A DNA stretch of 7,393 nt from Oscillospiraceae bacterium. Its GTDB lineage: Bacteria; Bacillota; Clostridia; Oscillospirales; Oscillospiraceae. The position numbers and the translations under genes are program-made. The stretch spans positions 1 through 7,393 of the forward strand of contig JAFRUW010000093.1 in NCBI GenBank assembly GCA_017438675.1, given 5' to 3'. This document shows positions 1 to 6,461 of this stretch, piece after piece (the first letter of the stretch is position 1; every line of letters begins with the position of its first letter). The notes under the pieces are model-generated. The model had not been told where the DNA came from and made no database searches. It worked only from the letters and a program-made list of their open reading frames with translations.

Positions 1-485
<485 letters not shown>

Positions 486-492
486 TTATTTT

Positions 493-497
493 CCTCC
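493..497 (-). promoter_or_regulatory. Ribosome binding site of alaS
   Basis: A perfect GGAGG read on the minus strand, 7 nt before the alaS ATG. It lies in the short mltG-alaS gap, so alaS has its own strong translation initiation even if transcribed from the mltG promoter. Confidence 0.85.
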
Positions 498-527
498 AAT
501 TATTTCTATAAAGAGTAATATACGTTA

Positions 528-1850
528 TTATCCGGCGTACTCATCGGAGCTGACGAAATCAAGGAAACCGTCGCTGCTCCTGAAGAAGTGGTGGACGCCG
601 TCTTTGCCGAGAGCATAGTAGTAGTAACCTGTGTCCTCTGGCTCAAGGGCTGCGTTGATACAGGCCATACCGGGATTTGAAATAGCGCCTGCGGGCAGAC
701 CCTCATATTTATAGGTGTTGTAGGGACTGTCGATCTCGGTGGAGAACTCCTGCCCCGTTTCGTTTATGATGTAGTTAATTGTGGAGTCAAACTGCAGATA
801 CGGGAATCCTTCATTATTCAGTCGGTTGAATATGACAGACGCAATGGTTGCTCGGTCGATATCGCCTACCGCTTCCTTTTCAACTATGGAGGCGACTATG
901 ACAATATCAGATACCGAATATCCCTTCTCCTCAGCCAGCTCTCTCATCTTCTTGTCGAACCTGTTGTTGAAGTTGGAAAGGAATTTCTTTATGACGCTTT
1001 CCGGGTCCTGACTGAGATAGAACTCATAGGTATCGGGGAACATATATCCTTCAAGGCGCTTTTCGTTTCCGAGGGTGGATTTATCCAGGAACTCGTAGTC
1101 GAAATCATAATTTGCCGCCGTATCCCACAGCTTGGTCGCCTTGCAGACGCCCCGCTCCTCAAGGAGCCTGAATATCTGACGCATGGTGTAGCCCTCGGGA
1201 ATGGTGACGTCCACCGGTATTCTCTCCGCGCCAGCGGGAGTGAGGCCGTGAACAAGGGCACGGTAGTCAAAATTGGTGTACAGCCTGTAAGTGCCCGGCT
1301 GTACTCTTTCCTCCAGGGGAGTTTTGGAGAGGCCGCCGTAGAATTTGAAAAGGCTCTTATACTTTATAAGGCCCTTGTCAAACAGGATATCGGCAATAGT
1401 GTCGGAATCGTACTCGTCGGGTATGGTGACCTCCACAGCCTCCTCGGTTTTGCCCAGGGCAAGCACATCGGTGGCGGCAAGCCATCCGAAGCCCGCAAGA
1501 AGGGCGGATAAGGCCACAACAAAGACAAAGTAAAGGATACCGCCGACTATGCCGGTATGGCGGTCATTTCTGAAGCGCAGGGGGAAATCGCTTTCGCCGG
1601 TTTTCTTTTTCCCCTTTTTCTCCTTGTTTTCCCTGGCGGCCCGCTTCTTCGGACTCCTTTGAGTGAGCCTGGCCATGGAATCTTTAATGGAGAATCCGCT
1701 TTTCTTTTCTTTGGAAAGCTCCGGTATTTCCTCGATACCCGCAGAAACGGCGTCAAAGCTCTGAGAGTCAAATACCCTTGTTTCGTCGGCGCCCTTATCG
1801 GGAGCGTCATCGTCAAAGAAACTGTTAAGCTTATCTTTATAATTTGCCAT
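528..1850 (-). CDS. mltG: Endolytic murein transglycosylase MltG (YceG family)
   Basis: Single-pass membrane lytic transglycosylase that cuts nascent glycan strands outside the membrane and is thought to set glycan chain release during wall elongation. Of 440 aa, residues 1-100 are a long charged cytoplasmic tail, Lys/Arg-rich at about 64-98. A transmembrane helix follows at about 101-125. The extracellular part starts with LysM-like segments (VTIPDEYDSDTIADILFDKG at 141-160, VTIPEGYTMRQIFRLLEERG at 215-234), then the YceG catalytic domain to the C-terminus. The catalytic motif ASIVEKEA is at 320-327, with E324 the probable acid (E218 in E. coli MltG by family alignment from memory). The family block SPYNTY..GLPAGAISNPG lies at 375-394. 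The tail is longer than in E. coli MltG, as is common in Gram-positives. The ATG is preceded by GAGGAAGGA at 1859-1867. alaS follows after 42 bp. Confidence 0.95.
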   Translation of the reverse strand: MANYKDKLNSFFDDDAPDKGADETRVFDSQSFDAVSAGIEEIPELSKEKKSGFSIKDSMARLTQRSPKKRAARENKEKKGKKKTGESDFPLRFRNDRHTGIVGGILYFVFVVALSALLAGFGWLAATDVLALGKTEEAVEVTIPDEYDSDTIADILFDKGLIKYKSLFKFYGGLSKTPLEERVQPGTYRLYTNFDYRALVHGLTPAGAERIPVDVTIPEGYTMRQIFRLLEERGVCKATKLWDTAANYDFDYEFLDKSTLGNEKRLEGYMFPDTYEFYLSQDPESVIKKFLSNFNNRFDKKMRELAEEKGYSVSDIVIVASIVEKEAVGDIDRATIASVIFNRLNNEGFPYLQFDSTINYIINETGQEFSTEIDSPYNTYKYEGLPAGAISNPGMACINAALEPEDTGYYYYALGKDGVHHFFRSSDGFLDFVSSDEYAG

Positions 1851-1858
1851 AAAAACAA

Positions 1859-1884
1859 TCCTTCCTCAGGTGAAATACCTGAAA
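1859..1884 (-). promoter_or_regulatory. mltG ribosome binding site with abutting small hairpin
   Basis: On the minus strand, GAGGAAGGA (1867-1859) lies 8 nt before the mltG ATG. Directly upstream and touching it is an inverted repeat, TCAGGT-ATTTC-ACCTGA (1882-1866), a 6-bp stem with a 5-nt loop. The 3' arm shares its last two bases with the Shine-Dalgarno. It could be a weak RNA hairpin affecting initiation or a DNA operator; the stem is short, so function is uncertain. Confidence 0.5.
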
Positions 1885-1903
1885 AGACCCTGCGGCATAA
1901 AAC

Positions 1904-1932
1904 CTTATGGCCGCGTGCTGTAAGAATAACAA
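1904..1932 (-). promoter_or_regulatory. Candidate sigma-A promoter of the mltG-alaS operon
   Basis: Minus-strand TTGTTA (1932-1927) and CATAAG (1909-1904) are separated by 17 bp. Each hexamer matches consensus at four of six bases, with ideal spacing, and this gives a leader of about 45 nt. It is the best pair I found upstream of mltG, but neither box is strong. Confidence 0.35.
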
Positions 1933-2070
1933 ATAAGTATCTATCACCCGTTATAAAACAGCGGCATAGAATATTCCAGATGGCGGGCAAAACCGCTGTC
2001 AGTCAGGAGATAAAGCTCTTATACAAAATCAACTGCGCAATAAGAAGCATACTTAATTCATAAATCATAA

Positions 2071-2088
2071 TGCCGTCGCGCAGCGGCA
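2071..2088 (+). repeat. Inverted repeat in the leader of the small Cys-rich ORF
   Basis: TGCCG (2071-2075) pairs with CGGCA (2084-2088), extended by a T-G wobble, leaving a 6-nt loop. It ends five bases before the Shine-Dalgarno GGAG of the 47-aa ORF. Without poly-T it is not a terminator; it could be a leader hairpin or chance. Confidence 0.3.
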
Positions 2089-2106
2089 GAATGGAGAACT
2101 CATAAT

Positions 2107-2250
2107 ATGTGCAACAACAATAACTGGCTCTGGATCATCCTTATCATCATCCTTCTCGGCGGCTGCGGCAACTTCGGCTTCGGCTGCGGATGCGGTAATG
2201 ACTGCGGCTGCAATAACAACGACTGCGGCTGTGGCTGCGGCTGCAACTGA
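2107..2250 (+). CDS. Small membrane-type protein rich in Cys, Gly and Asn (47 aa), function unknown
   Basis: A 47-residue protein I cannot assign to a characterised family. It opens with MCNNNN, followed by a hydrophobic stretch WLWIILIIILL at 7-17 that could be one short membrane-spanning helix. It ends with a Cys-Gly tail (about 20-47) containing CGC, CGCG and NNND units. Composition is 10 Cys, 11 Gly and 10 Asn. GGAGA lies at 2093-2097, 9 nt before the ATG, and an 11-bp terminator follows 17 nt after the TGA, so this looks like a complete single-gene transcription unit and not chance ORF. The antisense frame is also open but only mirrors the repetitive codons. Similar short Gly/Cys proteins are, from memory, seen as hypothetical proteins in clostridial genomes. 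A metal-binding, disulfide-linked surface or spore-layer role is conceivable but is inference. Confidence 0.72.
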   Translation: MCNNNNWLWIILIIILLGGCGNFGFGCGCGNDCGCNNNDCGCGCGCN

Positions 2251-2267
2251 CAGGAAACAGCCACGCT

Positions 2268-2305
2268 TTCCCGGGATCATATAACGATCCCGGGAATCGT
2301 TTTTT
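2268..2305 (+). terminator. Rho-independent terminator of the small Cys-rich gene
   Basis: A perfect 11-bp stem, TTCCCGGGATC / GATCCCGGGAA (2268-2278 with 2286-2296), has a 7-nt loop and is followed by TCG and six T residues (2300-2305). On the minus strand the hairpin is not followed by a T tract, so it serves the plus-strand gene. It sits between that gene and the convergent DJ-1 gene. Confidence 0.9.
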
Positions 2306-2306
2306 A

Positions 2307-2846
2307 TCAGTAATGGATGCCCTTCCGGACTCTGTCCGAAGTCGCCTTGTCCTTCACGATCTCAAGAAGCTTGAGACCGAAGTCAATGGCGGCGCCTGCG
2401 GCCCTGCCGGTGATGACTTTGCCGTCAACGACAACGGGGCTCTCCTGGCTCATAACGCCGCCGGTCATCTGATCCTCCATGCCGGGATAGCAGACCGCGT
2501 TTTTGCCGTCAAGTATTCCGAGACCGGCAAGAACTCTGGGACCTGCGCAGATAGCGGCAACATACTTGCCCATGCCGTATGCTTTCTTAACGATCTCAAG
2601 GGCGGCAGGTGTACTCTCGATAGTATCAACACCTTTGAGTCCGCCGGGGACAACCACCATATCGGCGCTGTCCAGATCTATGTCCTCAATAAGGCAGTCG
2701 GCCTTCACCCTCATGCCCCGTCCGCCGGGAATCTCATATCCGCCGATACCGGCGAGCCTGACTTCAACGCCGCCGCGGATAAGCAGATCGGCGGGAGCCA
2801 GCGCCTCTATTTCTTCAAAACCTCTGCCAAGAATAATGTATACCAT
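2307..2846 (-). CDS. DJ-1/PfpI family protein (YajL/ThiJ-like)
   Basis: A cytoplasmic flavodoxin-like alpha/beta protein of the DJ-1/PfpI superfamily, 179 aa, the normal single-domain length. Members are linked to protection from oxidative and carbonyl stress; glyoxalase, deglycase and chaperone activities are debated, so no precise reaction is given. The nucleophile elbow AAICAGP is at 97-103 with the reactive cysteine C100. The Glu that tunes it is expected in FEEIEA at 10-15 (E14 aligns with human DJ-1 E18). VVVPGGLKG lies at 64-72 and the GRAAGAAIDFGLKLLE block at 147-162. At the position of DJ-1 His126 the sequence reads CYPG (119-122), with Tyr in place of His, a variation I believe is common in bacterial members. 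GGAGG (2853-2857) precedes the ATG by 6 nt. It diverges from proS and its promoter overlaps one of the proS promoters. Confidence 0.93.
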   Translation of the reverse strand: MVYIILGRGFEEIEALAPADLLIRGGVEVRLAGIGGYEIPGGRGMRVKADCLIEDIDLDSADMVVVPGGLKGVDTIESTPAALEIVKKAYGMGKYVAAICAGPRVLAGLGILDGKNAVCYPGMEDQMTGGVMSQESPVVVDGKVITGRAAGAAIDFGLKLLEIVKDKATSDRVRKGIHY

Positions 2847-2890
2847 AACAAACCTCCGATACTTACATAGGCCTGCTTCTCAACTAATGA

Positions 2891-2920
2891 ATTATAACAT
2901 ACATTTTGACAATTTGTCCA
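2891..2920 (-). promoter_or_regulatory. Sigma-A promoter of the DJ-1/PfpI gene
   Basis: On the minus strand TGGACA (2920-2915) and a perfect TATAAT (2896-2891) are spaced 18 bp apart. This predicts a start near 2884 and a leader of about 38 nt including the GGAGG site. Its -35 region lies inside the spacer of the divergent plus-strand promoter, so RNA polymerase should not occupy both at once. Confidence 0.7.
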
Positions 2921-2934
2921 TATAAATATACAAT
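2906..2934 (+). promoter_or_regulatory. Upstream sigma-A promoter (P1) of proS
   Basis: A perfect TTGACA (2906-2911), a 17-bp spacer and TACAAT (2929-2934, five of six) in a strongly AT-rich stretch. The expected start near 2941 would give a leader of about 130 nt before proS. It overlaps the divergent DJ-1 promoter. Confidence 0.75.
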
Positions 2935-2971
2935 ATATTAGAAAAGCCTTAAGATGAATTCCTTGTTCTTC

Positions 2972-3000
2972 TTGACAATAAATGAAATTTTTATTAGAAT
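2972..3000 (+). promoter_or_regulatory. Downstream sigma-A promoter (P2) of proS
   Basis: A second perfect TTGACA (2972-2977), again with a 17-bp spacer, and TAGAAT (2995-3000, five of six). The predicted start near 3007 gives a leader of about 65 nt. This leader is too short for a T-box, and no T-box sequence is seen in the longer P1 leader either. Confidence 0.8.
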
Positions 3001-3030
3001 ATGGATTACTGTGAATATACGCATATCATA

Positions 3031-3049
3031 CGCGGCAAATAAGACCGCG
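3031..3049 (+). repeat. GC-rich hairpin in the proS leader
   Basis: CGCGG (3031-3035) pairs with CCGCG (3045-3049) around a 9-nt A-rich loop, ending nine bases before the proS Shine-Dalgarno. It would be in the transcripts from both promoters. There is no T tract, so it is not a terminator. It may shape the 5' end or stabilise the mRNA; role unknown. Confidence 0.4.
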
Positions 3050-3057
3050 AATACTTT

Positions 3058-3067
3058 AGGGAGTGAT
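3058..3067 (+). promoter_or_regulatory. Ribosome binding site that decides the proS start
   Basis: AGGGAGTGAT at 3058-3067 matches the anti-Shine-Dalgarno. The alternative GTG start at 3063 lies inside this site and cannot use it, whereas TTG at 3072 is 8 nt after GGGAG, the normal distance. TTG 3072 is therefore preferred. Confidence 0.75.
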
Positions 3068-3071
3068 TGTT

Positions 3072-4508
3072 TTGGCAAAGGAAAAGAAAGTACAGCAGAT
3101 CACCGATATGGATGTTGATTTCGCTCAGTGGTTTACCGACGTGGTCGTGAAGGCCGGTCTCGTTGATTATTCCGGCATAAAGGGCTTCTATATCCTCAGA
3201 CCTTACGGCTACGCTATCTGGGAAAACATTCAGGCTGTTCTGGACAGGATGTTCAAGGATCTGGGCCACGAAAACGTTTCAATGCCCGTCCTTATCCCGG
3301 AAAGCCTTCTTCAGAAGGAAAAGGATCACGTTGAGGGCTTTGCCCCCGAGGTGGCATGGGTCACCCACGGCGGCAGCGAGGAACTTCAGGAGCGGCTTTG
3401 CGTCCGCCCCACCTCCGAGACCCTGTTCTGCGATCACTGGCAGCACGTAGTACATTCATGGCGCGATCTGCCCATGCTCTACAATCAGTGGTGCTCCGTA
3501 CTCCGCTGGGAGAAGACCACCCGCCCCTTCCTCAGAGGCAGAGAGTTCCTGTGGCAGGAGGGTCACACCCTTCACCGCACCGCAGAGGAGGCCGAAGCAG
3601 AGACCCAGCAGATGCTGAACGTCTACGCCGACTTCTGTGAAAACTGGCTGGCAATGCCCGTTGTCAAGGGCCGCAAGACCGATAAGGAAAAGTTTGCCGG
3701 CGCCGAGGCGACCTACACCGTTGAGTGCATGATGCACGACAAGAAGGCCCTCCAGAGCGGTACGTCCCACTACTTTGGCGACGGTTTTGCCCGTGCTTTT
3801 GAAATCACCTTTACCGATAAGGACAACACTCTCAAGTACCCTCATCAGACCTCCTGGGGTCTTTCCACCCGTACAATAGGCGGTCTCATAATGACCCACG
3901 GCGACAACAACGGTCTTGTCCTTCCCCCGAAAATCGCCCCCACACAGGTCATCGTTATCCCCATCGCCTCCCACAAGCCCGGCGTCATCGAAAAGGCAGA
4001 AGAGATCCTCGCTAAGCTTAAGGCCGCCGGTATCCGCTCAAAGATCGATACGGGCGACCAGTCCCCCGGCTGGAAGTTCGCCGAGTACGAGATGAAGGGT
4101 ATCCCCCTCCGCATCGAGATCGGTCCCAGAGACATGGAAAACGGTCAATGCATGGCTGTCCGCCGCGACAACGGCGAAAAGATCATCGTTGCGCTGGACG
4201 GTCTGGAAGAATCCGTTGCAAAGCTTCTTGACGACGTTCAGAATGGTCTCTATGAAAAGGCACTCAGAAACCTCAACGAGAACACCTTCCCCGCTTCCAC
4301 CATGGAAGAAGCAAAGGACATTATCGACACCAAGGGCGGCTTTATCAAGACCATGTGGTGCGGCGATCTGGACTGCGAGCTTGAGATGAAGGAAAAGGTC
4401 GGTGTATCCTCCCGCTGCATCCCCTTCAACCAGGAGAAGCTTGGCGACACCTGCATCTGCTGCGGAAAGCCCGCCGACAAAATGGTCGTCTGGGGCGTGG
4501 CGTATTAA
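3072..4508 (+). CDS. proS: Prolyl-tRNA synthetase, archaeal/eukaryotic-type short form
   Basis: Cytoplasmic class IIa aminoacyl-tRNA synthetase that charges tRNA-Pro. The 478-aa length and lack of the editing insertion between motifs 2 and 3 mark the archaeal/eukaryotic-like (type 3) form, not the roughly 570-aa bacterial form. Visible landmarks, numbered from TTG 3072, are RPTSE at 112-116; motif 2, RWEKTTRPFLRGREFLWQEG, at 145-164; motif 3, GLSTRTIGG, at 263-271; an anticodon-binding domain from about 290 to 400; and a C-terminal domain with Cys430, Cys435, Cys461 and Cys464 as likely zinc ligands (C449 and C463 also present). It ends in WGVAY, matching the conserved C-terminal Tyr of this type. 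GTG 3063 would add three residues but overlaps the ribosome binding site. Two tandem promoters precede it and a terminator follows, so it is probably monocistronic. Lacking the insertion, it would rely on a separate editing factor for Ala-tRNA-Pro (inference). Confidence 0.96.
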   Translation: MAKEKKVQQITDMDVDFAQWFTDVVVKAGLVDYSGIKGFYILRPYGYAIWENIQAVLDRMFKDLGHENVSMPVLIPESLLQKEKDHVEGFAPEVAWVTHGGSEELQERLCVRPTSETLFCDHWQHVVHSWRDLPMLYNQWCSVLRWEKTTRPFLRGREFLWQEGHTLHRTAEEAEAETQQMLNVYADFCENWLAMPVVKGRKTDKEKFAGAEATYTVECMMHDKKALQSGTSHYFGDGFARAFEITFTDKDNTLKYPHQTSWGLSTRTIGGLIMTHGDNNGLVLPPKIAPTQVIVIPIASHKPGVIEKAEEILAKLKAAGIRSKIDTGDQSPGWKFAEYEMKGIPLRIEIGPRDMENGQCMAVRRDNGEKIIVALDGLEESVAKLLDDVQNGLYEKALRNLNENTFPASTMEEAKDIIDTKGGFIKTMWCGDLDCELEMKEKVGVSSRCIPFNQEKLGDTCICCGKPADKMVVWGVAY

Positions 4509-4530
4509 TTTAAACGATATAAAAGAAATT

Positions 4531-4564
4531 CAGTCCCATTCCTGTTTCGGAATGGGACTGTTTT
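4531..4564. terminator. Bidirectional rho-independent terminator between proS and the surface protein gene
   Basis: A perfect 12-bp stem, CAGTCCCATTCC / GGAATGGGACTG (4531-4542 with 4549-4560), has a 6-nt loop and is followed by TTTT. The plus-strand sequence before it is A-rich (AAAAGAAATT, 4521-4530), giving AATTTCTTTT after the stem on the minus strand. It therefore fits termination of both convergent genes; their stop codons lie 22 and 9 bp outside the stem. Confidence 0.9.
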
Positions 4565-4573
4565 CATACCAGT

Positions 4574-6361
4574 TTACTGTTGTTTCTTTTTGGATATTAT
4601 GAAGGCTGCCGCTGCAGCTCCCGCTATGCAAACCCCGGCGGCTCCGATTATGATCGGAGCGCTCTTTGATTTTTCCGCATCATCTGTTGCTGCCTCATTT
4701 TCAATTGTCCCGGTCTCCATCTCCGTCTGTTCCTTTTTCTCATCTGTCGTATCGTGAGTCTCCGTACCGGAGCTTGCGAGAACAGCAGGCCTCTCAGTCT
4801 CAAATTCGGTCCAATCCGTGAGGGAAGCCATTCCGGAGAAATCAGCGGATTCGCTGCAGCTCTGAACTGTCACTGTGTATTCGCTTGTACCGTTTACGTA
4901 GACGGTTCCGTCCGTACCTTTGACTGTGACTGTATTGCCGTTCTCGTCTGTTATTGTACCCTCGTTATACAGCGCCGTAAGCACGCTGTCACCTGTTACG
5001 ACCCATGTGGAGTCTGAGCTTATATAAAGATTCGCATAGCCGCTGCCGCCGTTTCCGGCACAGCTCTCATCATCGATGAACGCGCCGGTGAGAACGCTGC
5101 CGTCGGTCATGTAAAGATCAAGTGTGCTGATTGTATCCCAGATAATATCGCCGTTCATCTCCTGGCTGACCGCTGTAAAGGTACATTCCGCACCGTTGGA
5201 ACCTGTACTTCCCCATCCGCGCTGATTTGCGTTGCCGGTACATTTGAGGAAGAACTCGCAGTCCTCAGACCCGATGATCTCAACATCGCTGATTATGAAT
5301 TCGCTCTCGGTGTTGGTAGTGTAGAATATGCCTCCGTTGGTGCTTGTGAGTGTGCCGCCGGTCATCTGATATGTGCTGCATCCCACTTCGGAATCGCCGG
5401 ACATGCTCTGATACAGGATAACCGTCCAGGTGCAGTCGTTTTGTGAATCGTCGTGCATACTGCCTGTCAGGTCACAGTCATAAAGGCGGAGGCTGTTGAG
5501 ACCTTCGATACAGATTGCCTCGGAATTATTTGCCGTAAGGGTAGCGTTGTTAACTGCGATATCGGCGGTGCAGTAGATAGCGGGTGAGCCCGTTCCGTTG
5601 GAAACATATGAGCCTCCGTCAACCACCATTGTTCCGCCGCCCCTGTCGGAGCGTATCGCCGCGGCAGAGCCGCCCTGTGTTGTGACGTCAAGGTCGTAAG
5701 CGTAAAGCGTGCCGCCGCCTGCAACGTGGATGCCGCCGGAGGTGTTCTGCTCGGTGGATATCTTTGTGTCCGCTATATAGATAACGCCGTCACCGTAGGC
5801 AAAAGCGCCCGCTCCGCCTGCGGAGTCTGTTGTGATTGTGCTGTCATTTATATATGCCGTACCGTAGGTTGCGAGGATCGCGGCGCCCACGCCGTAAAAG
5901 CTGGAATCATCGCCGCCTGTGGAATCAGAGGATGTCCTGTTAACATCGACGTCATTCAGTATGACCTCGCCGCCGGTGATCAGGACCGCGTTTTCATCGG
6001 AGCCTGTTGAGGTGAAACTCTCGCCGCTGACTGTCGTGTCCTCACTGTACTCGTTCACCGCGTCGTAGCTGTCCACTCCCCCGCTTCCGCCGGGCTGACC
6101 GCCCATGCTTCCGGGTGCGCCGTCAGGTCGCTCACCGTCCGGCATTTCCGGAGGGTCGCCTTCGGGTCTCTCGGGGGGATCACCGTTTGGCATACCGGAA
6201 GGCGCTTCGCCGTCGGGCTTGTCCGGGGACGAACCCGAGGGTTCGTAATTAGTTGTTGCTGAGGTTGACGCGTTCGCGGCAAACGCAGCGCCGCAGGAAA
6301 TCATCATTGTAAATACAAGCAGTACAGCAAGTACGCTTTTTTTGAATTTTTTACGTTTCAT
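4574..6361 (-). CDS. Secreted, membrane-anchored surface protein with a predicted right-handed beta-helix
   Basis: A 595-aa extracytoplasmic protein of unknown exact function. It has a Sec signal peptide (basic MKRKKFKK, hydrophobic 10-22, probable AFA-A cleavage after residue 28). Residues 46-84 are a Pro/Gly/acidic stalk with five PxG repeats (PDGEAP, PNGDPP, PEGDPP, PDGERP, PDGAPG). Residues about 100-500 are Thr/Ser/Gly/Asn/Asp-rich, repeating short strands such as GVIYIADTKIST, GTLYAYDLDVTT and GTMVVDGGSYVS every 20-25 residues, typical of parallel beta-helix (pectate-lyase-like) adhesins or carbohydrate-binding proteins. An acidic Thr/Glu linker (about 530-566) leads to a C-terminal helix (about 568-590) and KKKQQ. 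No LPXTG sortase motif is present. Ten cysteines lie between 264 and 502. MISC at 20-23 is a poor lipobox, so lipoprotein processing is less likely. No catalytic residues can be named. AAAGGAAG (6368-6375) precedes the ATG. Confidence 0.82.
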   Translation of the reverse strand: MKRKKFKKSVLAVLLVFTMMISCGAAFAANASTSATTNYEPSGSSPDKPDGEAPSGMPNGDPPERPEGDPPEMPDGERPDGAPGSMGGQPGGSGGVDSYDAVNEYSEDTTVSGESFTSTGSDENAVLITGGEVILNDVDVNRTSSDSTGGDDSSFYGVGAAILATYGTAYINDSTITTDSAGGAGAFAYGDGVIYIADTKISTEQNTSGGIHVAGGGTLYAYDLDVTTQGGSAAAIRSDRGGGTMVVDGGSYVSNGTGSPAIYCTADIAVNNATLTANNSEAICIEGLNSLRLYDCDLTGSMHDDSQNDCTWTVILYQSMSGDSEVGCSTYQMTGGTLTSTNGGIFYTTNTESEFIISDVEIIGSEDCEFFLKCTGNANQRGWGSTGSNGAECTFTAVSQEMNGDIIWDTISTLDLYMTDGSVLTGAFIDDESCAGNGGSGYANLYISSDSTWVVTGDSVLTALYNEGTITDENGNTVTVKGTDGTVYVNGTSEYTVTVQSCSESADFSGMASLTDWTEFETERPAVLASSGTETHDTTDEKKEQTEMETGTIENEAATDDAEKSKSAPIIIGAAGVCIAGAAAAAFIISKKKQQ

Positions 6362-6415
6362 TGTTGTCTTCCTTTCGTAATAGTTATATCAAAAAAGTCA
6401 GGTCTCATGTTTTCT

Positions 6416-6440
6416 CATACCGTGTTTGTCACTCGGTATG
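6416..6440. repeat. Inverted repeat upstream of the surface protein gene
   Basis: CATACCG (6416-6422) and CGGTATG (6434-6440) form a perfect 7-bp dyad around 11 bases, 55-79 bp upstream of the start codon. There is no T tract on either side, so it is not a terminator. It could be an operator or a leader hairpin; no confident promoter is seen to decide which. Confidence 0.45.
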
Positions 6441-6461
6441 GTCAGATATTAATCCCCCAAG

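Noticed and set aside
1557..2063. 168-codon plus-strand frame crossing the mltG start
   Set aside because: Mostly antisense to mltG, low-quality composition, no recognisable domain and no ribosome binding site.
2065..2280. 71-codon minus-strand frame rich in Ala and Val, antisense to the small Cys-rich ORF
   Set aside because: It is the mirror of the repetitive Gly/Cys codons (GGC/TGC read backwards give Ala codons), its start lies in the terminator stem and it has no proper ribosome binding site.
2313..2870. 185-codon plus-strand frame opposite the DJ-1 gene
   Set aside because: A shadow frame; the minus strand encodes an unmistakable DJ-1 protein with a good ribosome binding site and promoter.
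3001..3042. 13-codon frame beginning with ATG in the proS leader, a possible leader peptide
   Set aside because: No Shine-Dalgarno before it, no proline codons as expected for proline attenuation, and its ATG lies upstream of the predicted P2 start.
4762..6361. Repetitive GC-rich units of the surface gene as possible CRISPR or satellite repeats
   Set aside because: The repeats are degenerate at DNA level and follow the codon frame of beta-helix rungs and the PxG stalk; there are no identical repeats with spacers.
6375..6388. TATAAC-like -10 box just upstream of the surface protein gene (minus strand)
   Set aside because: The matching -35 at 17-18 bp is poor and the start would fall almost on the ribosome binding site.
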